A DNA stretch of 64,000 bases, taken from assembly GCF_000471905.2 (NCBI RefSeq), contig NW_006499973.1, positions 3,994,302 to 4,058,301 on the forward strand. The letters are read 5' to 3'. Of the stretch, positions 10,146-21,650 are shown piece after piece. The position numbers and the translations under genes are program-made. The notes beneath the pieces are model-generated. The model was not told the DNA's origin. It saw only the letters and a list, made by a program, of their open reading frames with translations, and ran no database searches. The stretch is from Amborella trichopoda. Lineage: Eukaryota; Streptophyta; Magnoliopsida; Amborellales; Amborellaceae. Numbering within the stretch: the first letter of the stretch is position 1; each line of letters begins with the position of its first letter.

Positions 10146-12773
10146 TGAAAGTGGATACAAAAACCAGAGCAAATTTCTAAGCAAAAAAACAAGGCAAAAT
10201 GGGCACCTTCAACAAGCCACTTGCTAAAAACCAAGATAAGTGAATAAGTTACAATCCTTTTATATAACAATTACAACAATTTTTAGCCTTATGTAACCAC
10301 TATAAATAAACTCAAATACTAACTCCTTGTGGGGCAAGTACATATAAAGCAAGACTAGCTTATGAATTATATTTTCATAGAACAATTTACATAAACTATG
10401 TCCCAAAGCTTAAATACATCATGCAACTAATCTAAACAAAATTATAAAGAATAAAATCAAATAAATAGGGAATTATAATGCCAAATTAAAATAGGGAAGC
10501 TATGTTTCAAACCCCTTGTGTCGGGGCCACACAATCGGGCCCTATAAGGACTTAATTTTGTCCCTTTGGATTGTACAAAAGTGGTTCAATCTCACAAGAG
10601 TGTCTAATAAAAATGGAAAGAAATTACACACCTTAAAATAAATTCTTAAGATCTAAACACATTGGAATTATCATCCAAAACTGAATGAAAAGGTTTGAAT
10701 CGAATCAGAAAAAGAACAAGATAGTTATGGCCAAACTACACATGGTGGTCGCTCGGACCACCAAAATAGTCTTGTATAGAAAGATTATGAACCCCCATAG
10801 ATAAAAAAGTGATGAAAAAGTTTTGAAAATGGAGTGACACTTTGAAACTAAATCATTTGATGGGTTTGAAGTAATGTAATTAATGGATACTATGTATGAT
10901 CATGGATTCTCATGCATATAGGCTATAACTCATGAAGGACCACACTATGAATAAGCATGATGAAAAAGATGATCAAATGGGGATTCTAAGATCAATGAAA
11001 TTCAATAGTGTTTACCTTGATAATGCACACTATGGACTTAAGCATAAGAAAGGAGAACCACCATCAAGATCACCATTAATGGAAATCTAAAAAATATCTC
11101 TCTCCAATTTTCTCTCACAAAACCTTAGAAGAAGGAGGGGAGAAACTATTTTCTAAAATGGTTCAAGAGTTTGAGATAGTTAGGGTTTGAGATCTCATGA
11201 TGTGCTTTTATAACATGGGTGTAACTTTGGATTCAATCAATACCCTTGATGCACTAATCCAAAGGCACATGAGAGGCTAATGTACCTAGCCACCTATCCA
11301 CATCCAACCACTAAGATGAAGGCATGGGATTACACACCATTATCACGCACCCGAACCTTAAGTTATGCCACTTTACCATTTTGTCCTAGGCCCATGTTTT
11401 TGTTCCAATTATATCCAATATGGCCTTACAAAAATACCCTTAGTTTTTTTTAACAATGTATTAGAGTAGATAACCACAAAGGCTAAAGGGCAAAGAAGTA
11501 ATTGGTAAAGCTCACACATGTGGAGATATTCTACTTTATCAAAGCCAATCACTTAGTAGATCTAAAATTTCACACCAATCAATTTAAAGATAATGTATAC
11601 TTCACACGTGTGTGATGATATTTTTCAACTCAAATTTGAAAATGCATTTTCTCTTTAATATCAAATAAAAAAATTAATTAAAATTCACACATATCATGCA
11701 TAACCCATGTGTGAGTTAATTAAGACGTGATGAAAAGGGGGCCTTAATTTATAACATTATATAACAAATTATAACAATATATAAAAATACATCATAACAT
11801 AACCCCTTATAAAACGAGCAACCAAATGCCAATCTAATCCCCCGCCTAGGGTTTAGTGCCCTGCTGGGCGGTGATCCTAGAGTGAGGTGTGGGGTGCCAT
11901 GTGGCAGCCCTATGGCCACTCGGACGCCATATGGTACTACTAGGTCAGGACTAAAGTAGAATTTGAGTCAAATAATATGAAAACCCTCATTTTTTTAGCA
12001 AATAAAATTCCAAAAACTTCTCTAGAATTCACAATAAATATTTAAAGTATTTTTGAGAAATTTTTAGGTTTTTCTCATCATTATAAAATCAGCCAAAAGG
12101 TATAGTGTGATCTCAGGCTAATAACAAGAGGTATCAGAGTACTCCATTGGTCTAGTTCCAAATGAAGTTCCACCGAGTCTCAAATCGACCCAATAGACCT
12201 ATGTTCCATAACCTATAGTAGGGACACATAATTGGCTGTATCAAAGCCGCTGAGCCAGAACTTCCGATCATTCGGCTCTCAATGGATTATAGGTGTACCC
12301 CTATAGGACATGATCCAACTCAATTACAGGGGTCCTCTCAAAGCACATGTGCACTGAATCTTCCAAACTCGGATAATGAATTTGAAAGAGTGGCTTCCCG
12401 TACGAAATGAAAATGCACATGTCATACAGTGGTCTCATGACAGGATACAGACTTATATCCCATAAGTCTTGACCATTCCATACAGGGTAAATACTTAATA
12501 ACTACTCGGGTTCTATTTTTCTCATTTGGATTCTCCAAGCCCTGGTTGATTATAGCTAAACTTGAGGCTAACCTATAAAATCCTAACTAGGAGGTGACCC
12601 TCACACCTCGAGAAATTGTTTTCTCAACAAGTGAACTATCGTTGCCTCATGCATACTGGAGGTAAAAGAATTTGGGCTATATTTTGCAAGATGCCAAGAT
12701 TTCAATCTCTCAATCGCTCCCACTGAATGAGAGACTACTGGAATTTAGGCTTTGATAGGCCATATTTTCAGCA
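10146..12773 (-). repeat. Copia-1 5' LTR
   Basis: Complete 2628-bp LTR starting TGAAAGTGG and ending TCAGCA on the plus strand. It matches 3300-5825 throughout. Many scattered substitutions separate the two LTRs, so the insertion is not recent. It contains short ORFs that are not conserved with its partner. Confidence 0.93.
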
Positions 12774-13530
12774 GTCCAGCACCGTCCGAGGGCCGTGACA
12801 CTGTTACTTCACGGCCGTGGGTGGCGATGCTTAATGTCACCGAGATCTTCCTCCTTTGTCATCTCGTGTCTTCTCTTTTCTTCTCTTCTTCTTGACTAAA
12901 GAATAGACTTAGTCTAGCACCATTATAGCGCTCTGGCTGTCAGGCAGTATTGCCGTCGTGCTGGTCTAGAGTACCATGCCCGTCTTGCTGCCACACCAGA
13001 TTAGGATAGTCATATCGGCCTTGGTTTCGAGTAGTATTGCTATCGCGTCGGTCTGAGTTATAGTGCCCATCTTGTTACCACTCCGAGTCGGTCACTGTAG
13101 TGGTCTAGCTATCATGCTAATCTCGTCCACTTGTCGAGTCCTCTTCTTTTTTCTCCCTTTATTCAAATCCTCTTCTACATCACTCTAACTTCTCATCTTC
13201 TCTGTCATATGAGTGTACATTCCTTAAGACAAGGGTGGGTCCCTTGACCCACTTGTCTTGCAAATTAACCATGTTAGTGTTGTGGAGAAAACAAGGAGAT
13301 AGTAGGTCAAGGGAGGCGATTCCGAACTAGCTGAAGCAGCAGGGGACTTTCCGTCGTGATCTAAGAGGGCGCCCACAGAAGTCAGCCCTAGTAAGTCACG
13401 GACCCAGGTGAGGTTGAACCCCACCTCATGTTTAAAATTCCTCTCTCACCAGATGGGCACCTGCCCTCGTTCTATAAACAAGGTTCCCGAGAGAGCGGTC
13501 TCAAGTCCCAAGTCTTTTGAACCCGAGACA
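12774..13530 (+). repeat. R1 family, copy A, right part
   Basis: This is the continuation of copy A after copia-1. It begins with the second GTCCA target copy and is collinear with 27285-28025 of copy D, at roughly 90% identity by eye. It ends near CCCGAGAC at about 13529, some 65 bp short of the end seen in copy D, and abuts the inverted copy B. Confidence 0.8.
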
Positions 13531-14624
13531 TGTGTGGTTAGGTGCCTTGATCTCACCCTCCGAATCTAGGTGACCTGGTGGCATATGTCTCGAGTTTCTA
13601 GTGAACCTGGGATTTGAGATCGCTCTCTCGGAACCGTGCTCGAGGGCAAAGGCAGGTATACCAACCAATGATAGAGGAATTTTAGGTGGGTTCGGGACTT
13701 ACTCAGGCTAGTTGCGTGGGCACCCTCTTAGATCACGAAGAAAGCCCCCTGCTGCTTGAGCTATTTCGGAATTTCCTCCCTTGACCTGTAATCCTCTTAT
13801 TTTTCTGTACAACACTTCTATGGTTAATTTGTAAGATAAGTGGGTTGAAGGGACCCGCCCTTGTCTTAGAACAATGCACGTTCACATGAGAAGGCGATGA
13901 ACTGTAAGGTTCGATGAAGGAGAAAGGAGAAGAAAGCTTGACAAGGGGGCGAGACTAGCATGATGATTAGAAGTTACCAACTCGGAGTGGTAGCAAGACG
14001 GGCATGATTCACATGACCAGCATGGCAGCAATACTGCTTGAACCCGAGGTCGACACGGTGGTGCTAGGTTAGGTCTACCCTCAGTCAAGTGAGAAGAGAA
14101 AGGGGTGAAGAGAAGATAGCGAGACGACAAAGAGAGGAGAAGTTCGGTCATAAATAGACATTGTTGTTCGCAACGTGAGGAGACGACACATCCCTTGCTG
14201 ATGGCGCTGACTCTTAACGAGGCACATAGTGATGGTTTCTCCTAGGTCGAGCGGCGATAGGCTAGGACACAGGGAAAATGACGATGGGCACCGGACGCGT
14301 GGAGGATACTTGCGGATGGCGATGGGTGTTGCCAGAACCTCTAGCGGGTGGCGATTGGTATCGCCGTCTATGCTAGACGTACAATGGGGGAAGACCCCTG
14401 CAGGTGACAACAAACTTCACCATCTGGGTTATTCTTCGAGATGTCAAAGCTACGTTTGTGGGTGGCGATGTGCAGCGCCATCTACCGACCTCACTGGAAG
14501 AACGAGACAGACGAATAGAAGGGGAGGATGACTCGTGCATGGTGCTGCCAATGCCATGCACGACCTATGAGACCAAGGGAGAGGCATGCACGACACTGCC
14601 ACTGTAGTGCACAACCTCTGCGAA

Positions 14625-14720
14625 GAACTCAGTCGAAGAAGAGGGAGAAGAGAGGGGAGAAGAGGGAAAAGAGAGGGGAGAAGAGAGAGAAGAAGAAAAG
14701 AAATGAAGAGAGAGAAAGTT
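14625..14720. repeat. Purine-rich tract in R1 copy B
   Basis: GAGAGGGGAGAAGAGAG-type low-complexity sequence. It is the minus-strand counterpart of the pyrimidine tract downstream of the AATAAA block in copies A and D, so it belongs to R1. Confidence 0.8.
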
Positions 14721-16632
14721 TACTTCAACCCTAGGGGTACCGATCAGAAGTTTCTCTCAACCCACTCTCTCTCAAGCAGGATACAATAATGGTAAGAAAG
14801 AGAAACTTGTATTAAGTGAAAACTCTCTCTTGTGTGTCTATATGTTTCTGTGTTCTCTCCTCTTCTGCGTACAATGATGGTACGTATATATAGAAGTGTT
14901 CCCCAAACATGGGTGGATGATCAAAAGTAACCCTGATTGCTAGAAATTAAGATTAAATTGAAATAAAAGAAATTTGAAAATGGGGTGCAAAATGATATAT
15001 TTGCCCCTTCCTAACAAGTTGTGAAATTTCAGAACAATCCCTGTGTTGCCCTAGAACTTGCGTGATCTTGCATGGCTTATCTAAGGTCGTTCTGATGCTC
15101 GGTTGATTATAAGATGATTGTTTCCTTGTAGGGCTCGGCATGGCGATCAATTTGTTGTCAACTTCGAGCCATGGATCGTGTTTATAGTGCACGATCATGT
15201 GACCTGAATTTTGAGTAGATCTTGAAACTTTGGATCGATAGTGTGCTCGTTCCTTGATGTTTTTCTGTGTTTTCTTCGTTGAATCACACTGAGCATGCCA
15301 CTATGATCATGAGGCACCAAATGCAGCTCGATTCTGTGCTCGAACGAAGATTTTGCATGTTTGGAATTTTGGCCGGAATCAAGAATTTCGGCGACGAAAT
15401 TTGCAGTCTGTTTGTTGGCTTCGTGTGCAGAATCTGACCATTCATCATGTACGGGGTTCGGGTTGGAGATGGCCCGAGACCTTACACTCGCAATGGAATT
15501 AGTCTCACGTCGATCAAGCTTGCAAGCGACATGATTTAGCCGCTCTAACGAGGCACGATACTGTTGAATTTTCTGCACTTTTTTCACTAATCAGCAACTT
15601 CTCTCTAGCTTTTCTTCGAGCTTGGATATCGTCACGGTGCATGCCACATATTGCATCACTCGTCTTGACTAGACGAACATGCTCACCAAATTTGAGTACG
15701 ATCTGACTTGGGACAAGTGAGATATGAGCATTGAAATTCACTGCTCGTGATTGTCCCTTCAATGGTGTAGAGTTGTAGGGTGACCGCAAGGAATAATATG
15801 CGGCTTCTCCTGTTTCACTCTTTCGCCTATAACTTCCACCTGGAGCGCCTGTTTGAGTTGAAATTTGACCCCTGAGGGTTTTCAATAGTTCCGGATCTAA
15901 TGATAGTGGTTCCACAGTAATTTGAGATGTTGAAAATGTAGCTCTAGTTATAGGGGTCTATTTCAATGTGCTAGAGGTCGATTCTGCCAGACTGTTTCTC
16001 AGTCTGCACTGCCTTAGACATGTCAGAATGTGCCGAAACTTGGCAGGAAATTTTTGAGAGACCTAATGAAGATCTGGACCAGTTCTGAGGAGTTTCTGAG
16101 ACTGTTGGAATTTCCACTACTTGCTAGGCCTTTATTGAGCGGGGGCCCCATGTTGATGAAAAATACGTTCCAAAAGCATGCCCCGCTGAATGTTATGCTT
16201 CGATAGAATCAATAAGTGCAATCATTTGGGAATTTTGAGGGATCTTGTCGAAGTACTCACCCTCAAGGGACTATCTACGGTTCTGGAGCATGAGGCCTTT
16301 CTCAGGACCTCCTCGTACAGAACCATGCCTTTTTTGAAGGACAAATGCTATGAACCTTCGATCGACATTGCTTGTTGCTACACCAAGTTATATTTTATTG
16401 ATCAAGGTATTTCCTATAGGGCCCTTTTAGAGAGGTCCAGTCGGGGGCTTCTGACCCAACCTGAAAGTCTGGTCCCATGTAGGCTAGGGGGTTTGGCGAA
16501 GACTACCCTAAAGCCTGTGGCAGGTTAGACCTTGGCTTCGTCAGTTTCTTGCCTTCGCGATGGCTCTTAGGATTTCTGGAGGGATCTTTTGGTCATCATC
16601 GTCACCCTCAAGGACTCTTGTTGTTGTTGGAC

Positions 16633-16910
16633 TGGGGATATCTTATGCGGCTCTCACTCCCTGATGAGCCATGAAACTGGGGAGATCTTATGCAGCTCTC
16701 ACTCCCTGATGAGCCATGAAACTGGGGAGATCTTATACGTCTCTCACTCCCTGTTAAGCCATGAAACTGGGGAGATCTTATGTGCTCTCACTCCCTGATG
16801 AGCCATGAAACTGGGGAGATCTTATGTGCACTCACTCCCTGATGAGCCATGAAACTGGGGAGATCTTATGTGCTCTCACTCCTTGATGAGCCATAAAACT
16901 GGGGTGTCGG
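16633..16910. repeat. 44-45 bp tandem array, six units
   Basis: The units repeat ACTCCCTGATGAGCCATG and AAACTGGGGAGATCTTATG with starts at 16656, 16701, 16746, 16790, 16834 and 16878 (spacing 45, 45, 44, 44, 44). Units are nearly identical, so the array is young. The corresponding part of copy D (near 23600-23660) has no array, so the expansion is specific to copy B. Each unit contains CUGAUGAG....GAAAC-like text, discussed under rejected items. Confidence 0.92.
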
Positions 16911-17739
16911 CTGAGGCTGTGGAAGTCCATTAACCTGCCTTGTCGTTCCAAGCACTCTTTCGTGGGTTTTCATCTGAACATGAGAAGCGGTGTTGTGAAG
17001 ACGGCTTTTTGTTATTTTCGGGCTCTTTTACCCATGAGCTTGCGGTCATGTCTACCCTTTTCATCCATTTTTTCTCACAGTGCCCTTTTGGAGTTTTCAC
17101 AGTGCCCGAGTTTCTTTTTCCATAGAACTCTCTTACTCATGGTTTCATGACCATTTCCGTCCGTCATTTTTATTTATAGCGTTCCCTTGTCCAGGGGTAC
17201 ACCATGCCTATTTGTTTTTGAGAAGCGTGTTTTAGGTTCGTGCCTTCGAGACCTGTGTGAAGCCTTTTAACATCATGCCGTCAGGATGTGCACTATCGTT
17301 TAGGGTTGTATAGCTAGACCGTAGTGGTAAGGAATGATAGTCCATAGAGGCCATGGAGTGAGTCTGGTGATGACTTTGACTGACTTTGGAGGATGGCATG
17401 AAGTTGCCTGTGGAGAGTTAAATGAATGGTAGTTGAAAAGTGGTGACCCCACTAGCTGACGGCGAATATGGCTGCCAAGATGGCTTGCCGTTTGGAGAGC
17501 ATGGTAAGACTCACTGCGGAATGATGAAAGATGGTGAAGGTGCCCACGCACATGAATGAGCCAGCTAGGGAAGACATGCTTGAAAATGCACGTAAAGGGC
17601 ATGTGCGCTAAAGTAGGCTCACTCGGTAGAAGAAGTAGAGGGTCCGTGCACACCAATGGGTCGATTAGGGAAGACATGCATGAAGATGCACGTGAAAGGG
17701 GTGTGCGGCTGACAAGGGCATATTTTAAGGTCATGCCTC

Positions 17740-17945
17740 CAAGACCTAGGCAAAGAAATTTAACGTCATGCGGCCAAGACACGCACTATGATTTAAGGTC
17801 ATATAGCTTGGACCGTGGTTATGCAGTTTTAAGTCATGCAACTAGGATCGTGCAGTTTAAGGTCATGCAACTAGACCTCCGCTATAGTTTAAGGTCATAT
17901 AATTTGGACCATGGCTATGAAATTTAGGGTCATGCAGCATGGACA
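17740..17945. repeat. Degenerate ~33-40 bp repeat (TTTAAGGTCAT), block 1
   Basis: Phrases such as GTTTAAGGTCATGCAACTAG and TTTAAGGTCATATAGTTTGG recur about five times. The same phrases occur in 18330-18790 and, inverted, in 22735-22880 and 23215-23300. Confidence 0.75.
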
Positions 17946-18329
17946 GAGTACGAATCACCATGTCAGTAGGGCTGCATGTGGGGTGGTAGGTGTGTGGATA
18001 GCAATCCAACTCCCTAGGGATAAAGATAGTTAAGGCTATACACATGTGAAGGGATGTAGATGAAGGTAGTGACCTTACGAGGAGTAATAAACTAGAGAGG
18101 CTTCAATGGGGATTAGGAGGGCTAGTGTGACTCCACATGGATAATGAATATCGGTGTGCATGGAAGTCTGATAGGCCAGAGCACGGATGAACCCCACCAT
18201 GGATTGAAGGGATAAGAATGGCCTTAACCCTCTGGAGATGATGGGGTGAGTACGACACCTTGCATACATCTAACTCCACTTGGGGTCTAGTTGGAGTTAT
18301 TCGTATGGACGATTCGTTGCACTGCATGT
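17946..18329. other. Spacer between two repeat blocks, no gene
   Basis: Mixed-composition sequence within R1 copy B separating the two TTTAAGGTC blocks. Small overlapping ORFs occur on the minus strand, but none has a domain or repeats elsewhere. Confidence 0.5.
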
Positions 18330-18790
18330 TACAGTTTTAGGTCTTGTAGCTCGGACCATAGCTATGCAGTTTAAACTCATACAGTTAGGACTATGCAGTT
18401 TGTGGTCATGCAACTAGACCTCCGCTATAGTTTAGGGTCATATAGTTTGGACCGTGGTGCTAAGCCTTTTATCATCATGCGGCCAGAATGTGCACTATGG
18501 TTTAAGGTCACACAGCTGGACCATGGTCGTAAGTTTAAAGTCATGTGACAATGACTCTACAGTTTAAGGTCGGGAAACTAGACCTCCACTATAGTTTAAG
18601 GTTGTATAGTTCGGACCGTGGTCGTATAGTTTTGAGTCGTGTGACAAGGACTTACAGTTTAAGGTCGTGCAACTATACCTTCGTTATAGTTTAAGGTCAT
18701 ATAGTTCGGACCATGATTGTACAATTTTGAGTCGTGAGATAAGGACTATGGCTGTGCAGCTTAGGGCCATGTAGCATGGACCGAGTCGTA
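18330..18790. repeat. Degenerate ~33 bp repeat (TTTAAGGTCAT), block 2
   Basis: About twelve imperfect units carry TTTAAGGTC or TTTTGAGTCGTG followed by GGACC/GGACT. The pattern alternates between two unit types, one ending ATAGTTCGGACCGTGGT and one ending GACAAGGACT. It extends block 1 after a spacer. Confidence 0.75.
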
Positions 18791-18974
18791 GAGAGGGAAT
18801 GCGGCTCTATGGGGAATAGAGTCGTCACCAGAGACTGGGCTCCTTGAGGAGTGAGATTTTCATGCAAGGAACGAACTTCCTGAGGATGTGGGACGATGGC
18901 TCGAAGGGAGTGCCACGACATGTGCATGACACTAAATTAGGTCCCCATTAGTGAAGCACACAGCAGTAGCTCCT
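18791..18974. other. Unassigned sequence
   Basis: Non-repetitive within this window. No domain, RNA or terminal repeat recognised. Confidence 0.4.
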
Positions 18975-19310
18975 AACATTTCCATGCGGCAATGATCTCT
19001 AGATGAGACGCACAACGATAGACTTTGGGCGAGATGCACAGCGATAGTCTCTGGACGAGATGCGTGGCAATAGTCTCTTGGACGAAGTGTGTGGCGATAA
19101 TCCTCTGGACGAAGCGCGCAATGATAGTCCCCTGGACGAATCGCTCGGTGAAAGTCTTGATGAGGGGCGCGACAATAGTCCCTAGACGAGATGCGAGGCA
19201 ATAGACTCTTGGATGAAGCGCACGATGATAATCCTCTAGACGAAGCGCGCGGCGATAGTCCCTTAGACGAAGCACTCGGTGAAAGTCTTGACGAGGCGTG
19301 TGGTGATGAC
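18975..19310. repeat. ~30 bp tandem array (GACGAAGCGCGCGGCGATAG)
   Basis: About eleven imperfect units of roughly 29-30 bp share GGACGARRCGC, GCGATAGTC and CCTCTGGA phrases. The last five units repeat the order of the preceding five, suggesting block duplication. Because the period is close to a multiple of three, several frames are open across the array (minus-strand ORFs at 18932-19411 and 18973-19275). These are arithmetic by-products and not genes. Confidence 0.85.
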
Positions 19311-20540
19311 ACTTCGGGTCTCGGGCTTGGCCCGCCCCGACCTGGTCTTATCGTCCTCAGGAACTGGGATTGAAGTGTCATTTCATGTTTGTTGAGGGCT
19401 GTTTGCCGCACTACGGCTGTTTTACCGAAGGGTAAAATAGTAAAAGGGCTTTTTAGAGAGAGAGAGAGACAAACCTTTCTGGCAAGGGTTTTTCGGTGAG
19501 AACTTCCTGTCCAAGACTTGTAGAGACAAGCCCTTAGGAGTTTTTCTGACGAGCTTTAGAAGATGCGAAGCTTCGCAGCGTGATTACAAACACTTTTTGG
19601 CAAACACCGACGCTTTCTGAGCAAGGAAGAGGGTCTCTCGAGGCCCTAGCAAAATTTGTAGAGGTGCCCTACTGGAGTTCAAGTGCTCCTTCGGTCATTT
19701 TGCTGTTGAAGGGGAGGTCGCAGAGAGTTCAGAGGGCTCTGTAAGCTCTCTGGTTGTTGGGGAAGAAGGGGAAGGGGCTGCATTAGGCTCACCGGGAACT
19801 TAATAGAATTCTGGTGAGCTTCGGTGAACTGTTGAAGTGGGAAAACCAGGGCGAAGGGCAATTCGTAAGGTTGCAGGGACTCAGGGGAGCTTTTTTTAGA
19901 GACTTCCGGTGGTCTTCTCTAATTCCAATAATAAGCAGCAGACGGGAAGGGTTTTTCAGGTGTTTTCCGCTATATTTCTGGCCATCGTGAAAGGGGAAAA
20001 ACAAGGTGGACGTTTCTGTTGGGCAGAAAAGTGTTTCTGAAGGAAGAAGCCATGCCAGTAGGGGAAAGAATAGGGTCAGCCGTGGGACCCCGACGCTCGG
20101 AGATGTGTTTCCGACGAAACCCAAAGGATTGTGGGGAAGGTGAAAGGTCGCAGGAAGGTGGACTGTCGATGAGGGGTGACTATTCGGGGAACCGAAGAGG
20201 CATAGGAGGCAATGCTCCCCGAAAATTGAGAACAGTGGGAATTGGGGTGCTTCAAAGTCACGCATGTAATTAAGTCACATGTAGCACCGCCTTCGCACGT
20301 CCCTGGGTCACACACAGCGATAACCACACTTGGGGCCATGAGGCTTGAGGCGATAGCCCCGCGAGGTGTTAGGCTGCCCCGTGGTGATGACTAGATGCTC
20401 TGTTGCACACGATGATGACCTCGGACGGTGATGTCTTGCGGGGGTTAAGAGTGATGGCAAACAGGGAGGTCTTGCAACCGTGGTGTGTTGAAAGTGAAGT
20501 CCTCCAGCACGATCGTGAAGTCCATATTGTTCTATGGAAG
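19311..20540. other. Unassigned non-coding region between R1 copies B and C
   Basis: No recognised domain. ORFs on the minus strand (for example 19789-20265) are Pro/Ser/Leu-rich and have no family signature. A short GA run occurs near 19457. The sequence could be the internal part of whatever element owns R1, but it has no primer site, gag or pol phrase that I can see. Confidence 0.5.
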
Positions 20541-21236
20541 GGCTAGTTAGGTGCCTCGATCCGCCCTCTGGATCCCTGGAGGATCGAGTGGCACACATCT
20601 CGGGTTTCGTGAGAGACCCAAGACGTTTGTAAGATCTCTCTCTCAAGAACTTCGTTCAAAAACGAGGGCAAGTGTTACCAACAGGTGGGAGAGGAATTTA
20701 AAGGTGGGTTCAGGACTTACTAGGGCTGACTTGTGTGGGCGCCCTCTTAGATCACGAAGACAGCCTCCAAGTAATGAAACTGGTTCGAAATCGCCTCCCT
20801 TGGCTCGTATTCTTCTTATTTTCTTCTTTCCTGTAATCACACACATATATGGCAAAGGTTATGGAACAGGTGGGCCAGGCCTTACCCTTTTCCTCTTTGA
20901 TGAACATACGCAAGCATGCGTATTCAAAAAGAAGAAAGAAAGGCGGGGGGAGAGAAGAATTCGACCAAGAGAGAAGATCAGAGCAGTGACTAGGCTAGTG
21001 GATGATTGACGTAACGTGGTAGCAAAATGGGCTAGGGAACTGAGACTGGCTCACGGGATTGCTACTAGATGCTATTGTCAATATTGACTAGCTAAGCATG
21101 ATGGTCGGTCTATCGTGGCAGTAAAACTAGCAAAACGGACCTGACGCAACAATATTACGACTAGACGACAGGACTGCCACGAGATGCTACCCTCAACCCC
21201 TCTTGGTCAAACGAAATAGCAGTAGAGGAATGGTTA

Positions 21237-21480
21237 AAGAGAAGAAGGGAATAGACGAAAGGAGAGAGAAGAAGGAAGAGAGGAGGGAGAAGAAGGGAGA
21301 GGAGATCCAGTCGGCACTAGACATTGCCGACTATTTTAGGAGATAGGAAAGAGAGGGAGAGAAGAGAGAGAGAAGAGAGAAAGAGAGAGAAAAGGAGAGA
21401 GAGAAAGAGAGAGAAGAGAGAGAGAAGAGAGAGAAGAGAAAGAAAGAGAGAGAAGAGAGAGGGAGGAGAGAGAAAGTTGC
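21237..21480. repeat. GA-rich low-complexity tract in copy C
   Basis: Almost uninterrupted GA/GAA sequence, equivalent to the pyrimidine tract of the plus-oriented copies and longer than in any of them. Open frames over it are low-complexity artefacts. Confidence 0.9.
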
Positions 21481-21559
21481 TTACTCGAATGGTACTGACC
21501 CTTTTCTTCTCTCTCCTCTCTCTCTCCAAGACGTACTCACAGGTTCAAACAAGAATGAA

Positions 21560-21650
21560 AATTTTATTGAATCCTCAAAGAATGAATCGAGTGTTTAGAG
21601 TCCTGTTTTCTCCTCTTTACAGTGAGGCAGTGCCTATTTATATAGAATTG
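21560..21650 (-). promoter_or_regulatory. LTR-like TATA box and poly(A) signal in R1 copy C
   Basis: On the minus strand TCTATATAAATAGGC (21631-21645) is followed about 65 bp later by AATAAA (21568-21563). This is the clearest U3-R boundary in the family and gives R1 its orientation. Confidence 0.6.

Larger units (their letters stand above)
3300..12773 (-). mobile_element. Copia-1: full-length Ty1/copia LTR retrotransposon, decayed
   Basis: A complete minus-strand element. LTRs lie at 3300-5825 (3' LTR) and 10146-12773 (5' LTR). Each LTR starts TG and ends CA on the plus strand. The exact 5-bp duplication GTCCA flanks it at 3295-3299 and 12774-12778. The minus-strand domain order is gag with CCHC knuckle, protease, integrase, reverse transcriptase, RNase H. 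Integrase before RT defines Ty1/copia. The long (2.6 kb) LTRs and RT phrasing suggest a TAR/Angela/Tork-side lineage, which is tentative. Several stop codons and frameshifts break the polyprotein, so it is not autonomous. It is inserted into R1 copy A. Confidence 0.95.
13531..18790 (-). repeat. R1 family, copy B (inverted, longest left-hand copy)
   Basis: Read on the minus strand, this region is collinear with copy D in reverse. 13560-13880 matches 28020-27720, 15960-16180 matches 25760-25550, 16190-16330 matches 25580-25370, 16940-17200 matches 23600-23310, and 17320-17560 matches 23210-22890. It holds three arrays described separately. B is less similar to A than A is to D, so B is an older independent copy and not a recent inverted duplication of A. 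ORFs inside it (for example 16190-16528) have no recognised domain. A long LTR or LARD is my preferred reading, unproven. Confidence 0.7.

Noticed and set aside
16190-16528. 112-codon ORF partly shared with 25378-25779 on the other strand
   Set aside because: The shared wording follows DNA-level similarity of R1 copies B and D. Frames are broken in D and no family is recognised.
16633-16910. Hammerhead-ribozyme-like core: CTGATGAG and GAAAC in each unit of the 44-45 bp array
   Set aside because: Only CCAT separates the two boxes, so stem II would be a single weak pair. The strongest pairing (CTCCC with GGGAG) closes the whole motif in one loop, which is the wrong topology, and no NUH cleavage site is placed next to a third stem.
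18932-19411. 159-codon minus-strand ORF with ten-residue repeats
   Set aside because: Produced by a ~30-bp tandem array that keeps several frames open. No domain and no sign of coding selection visible.
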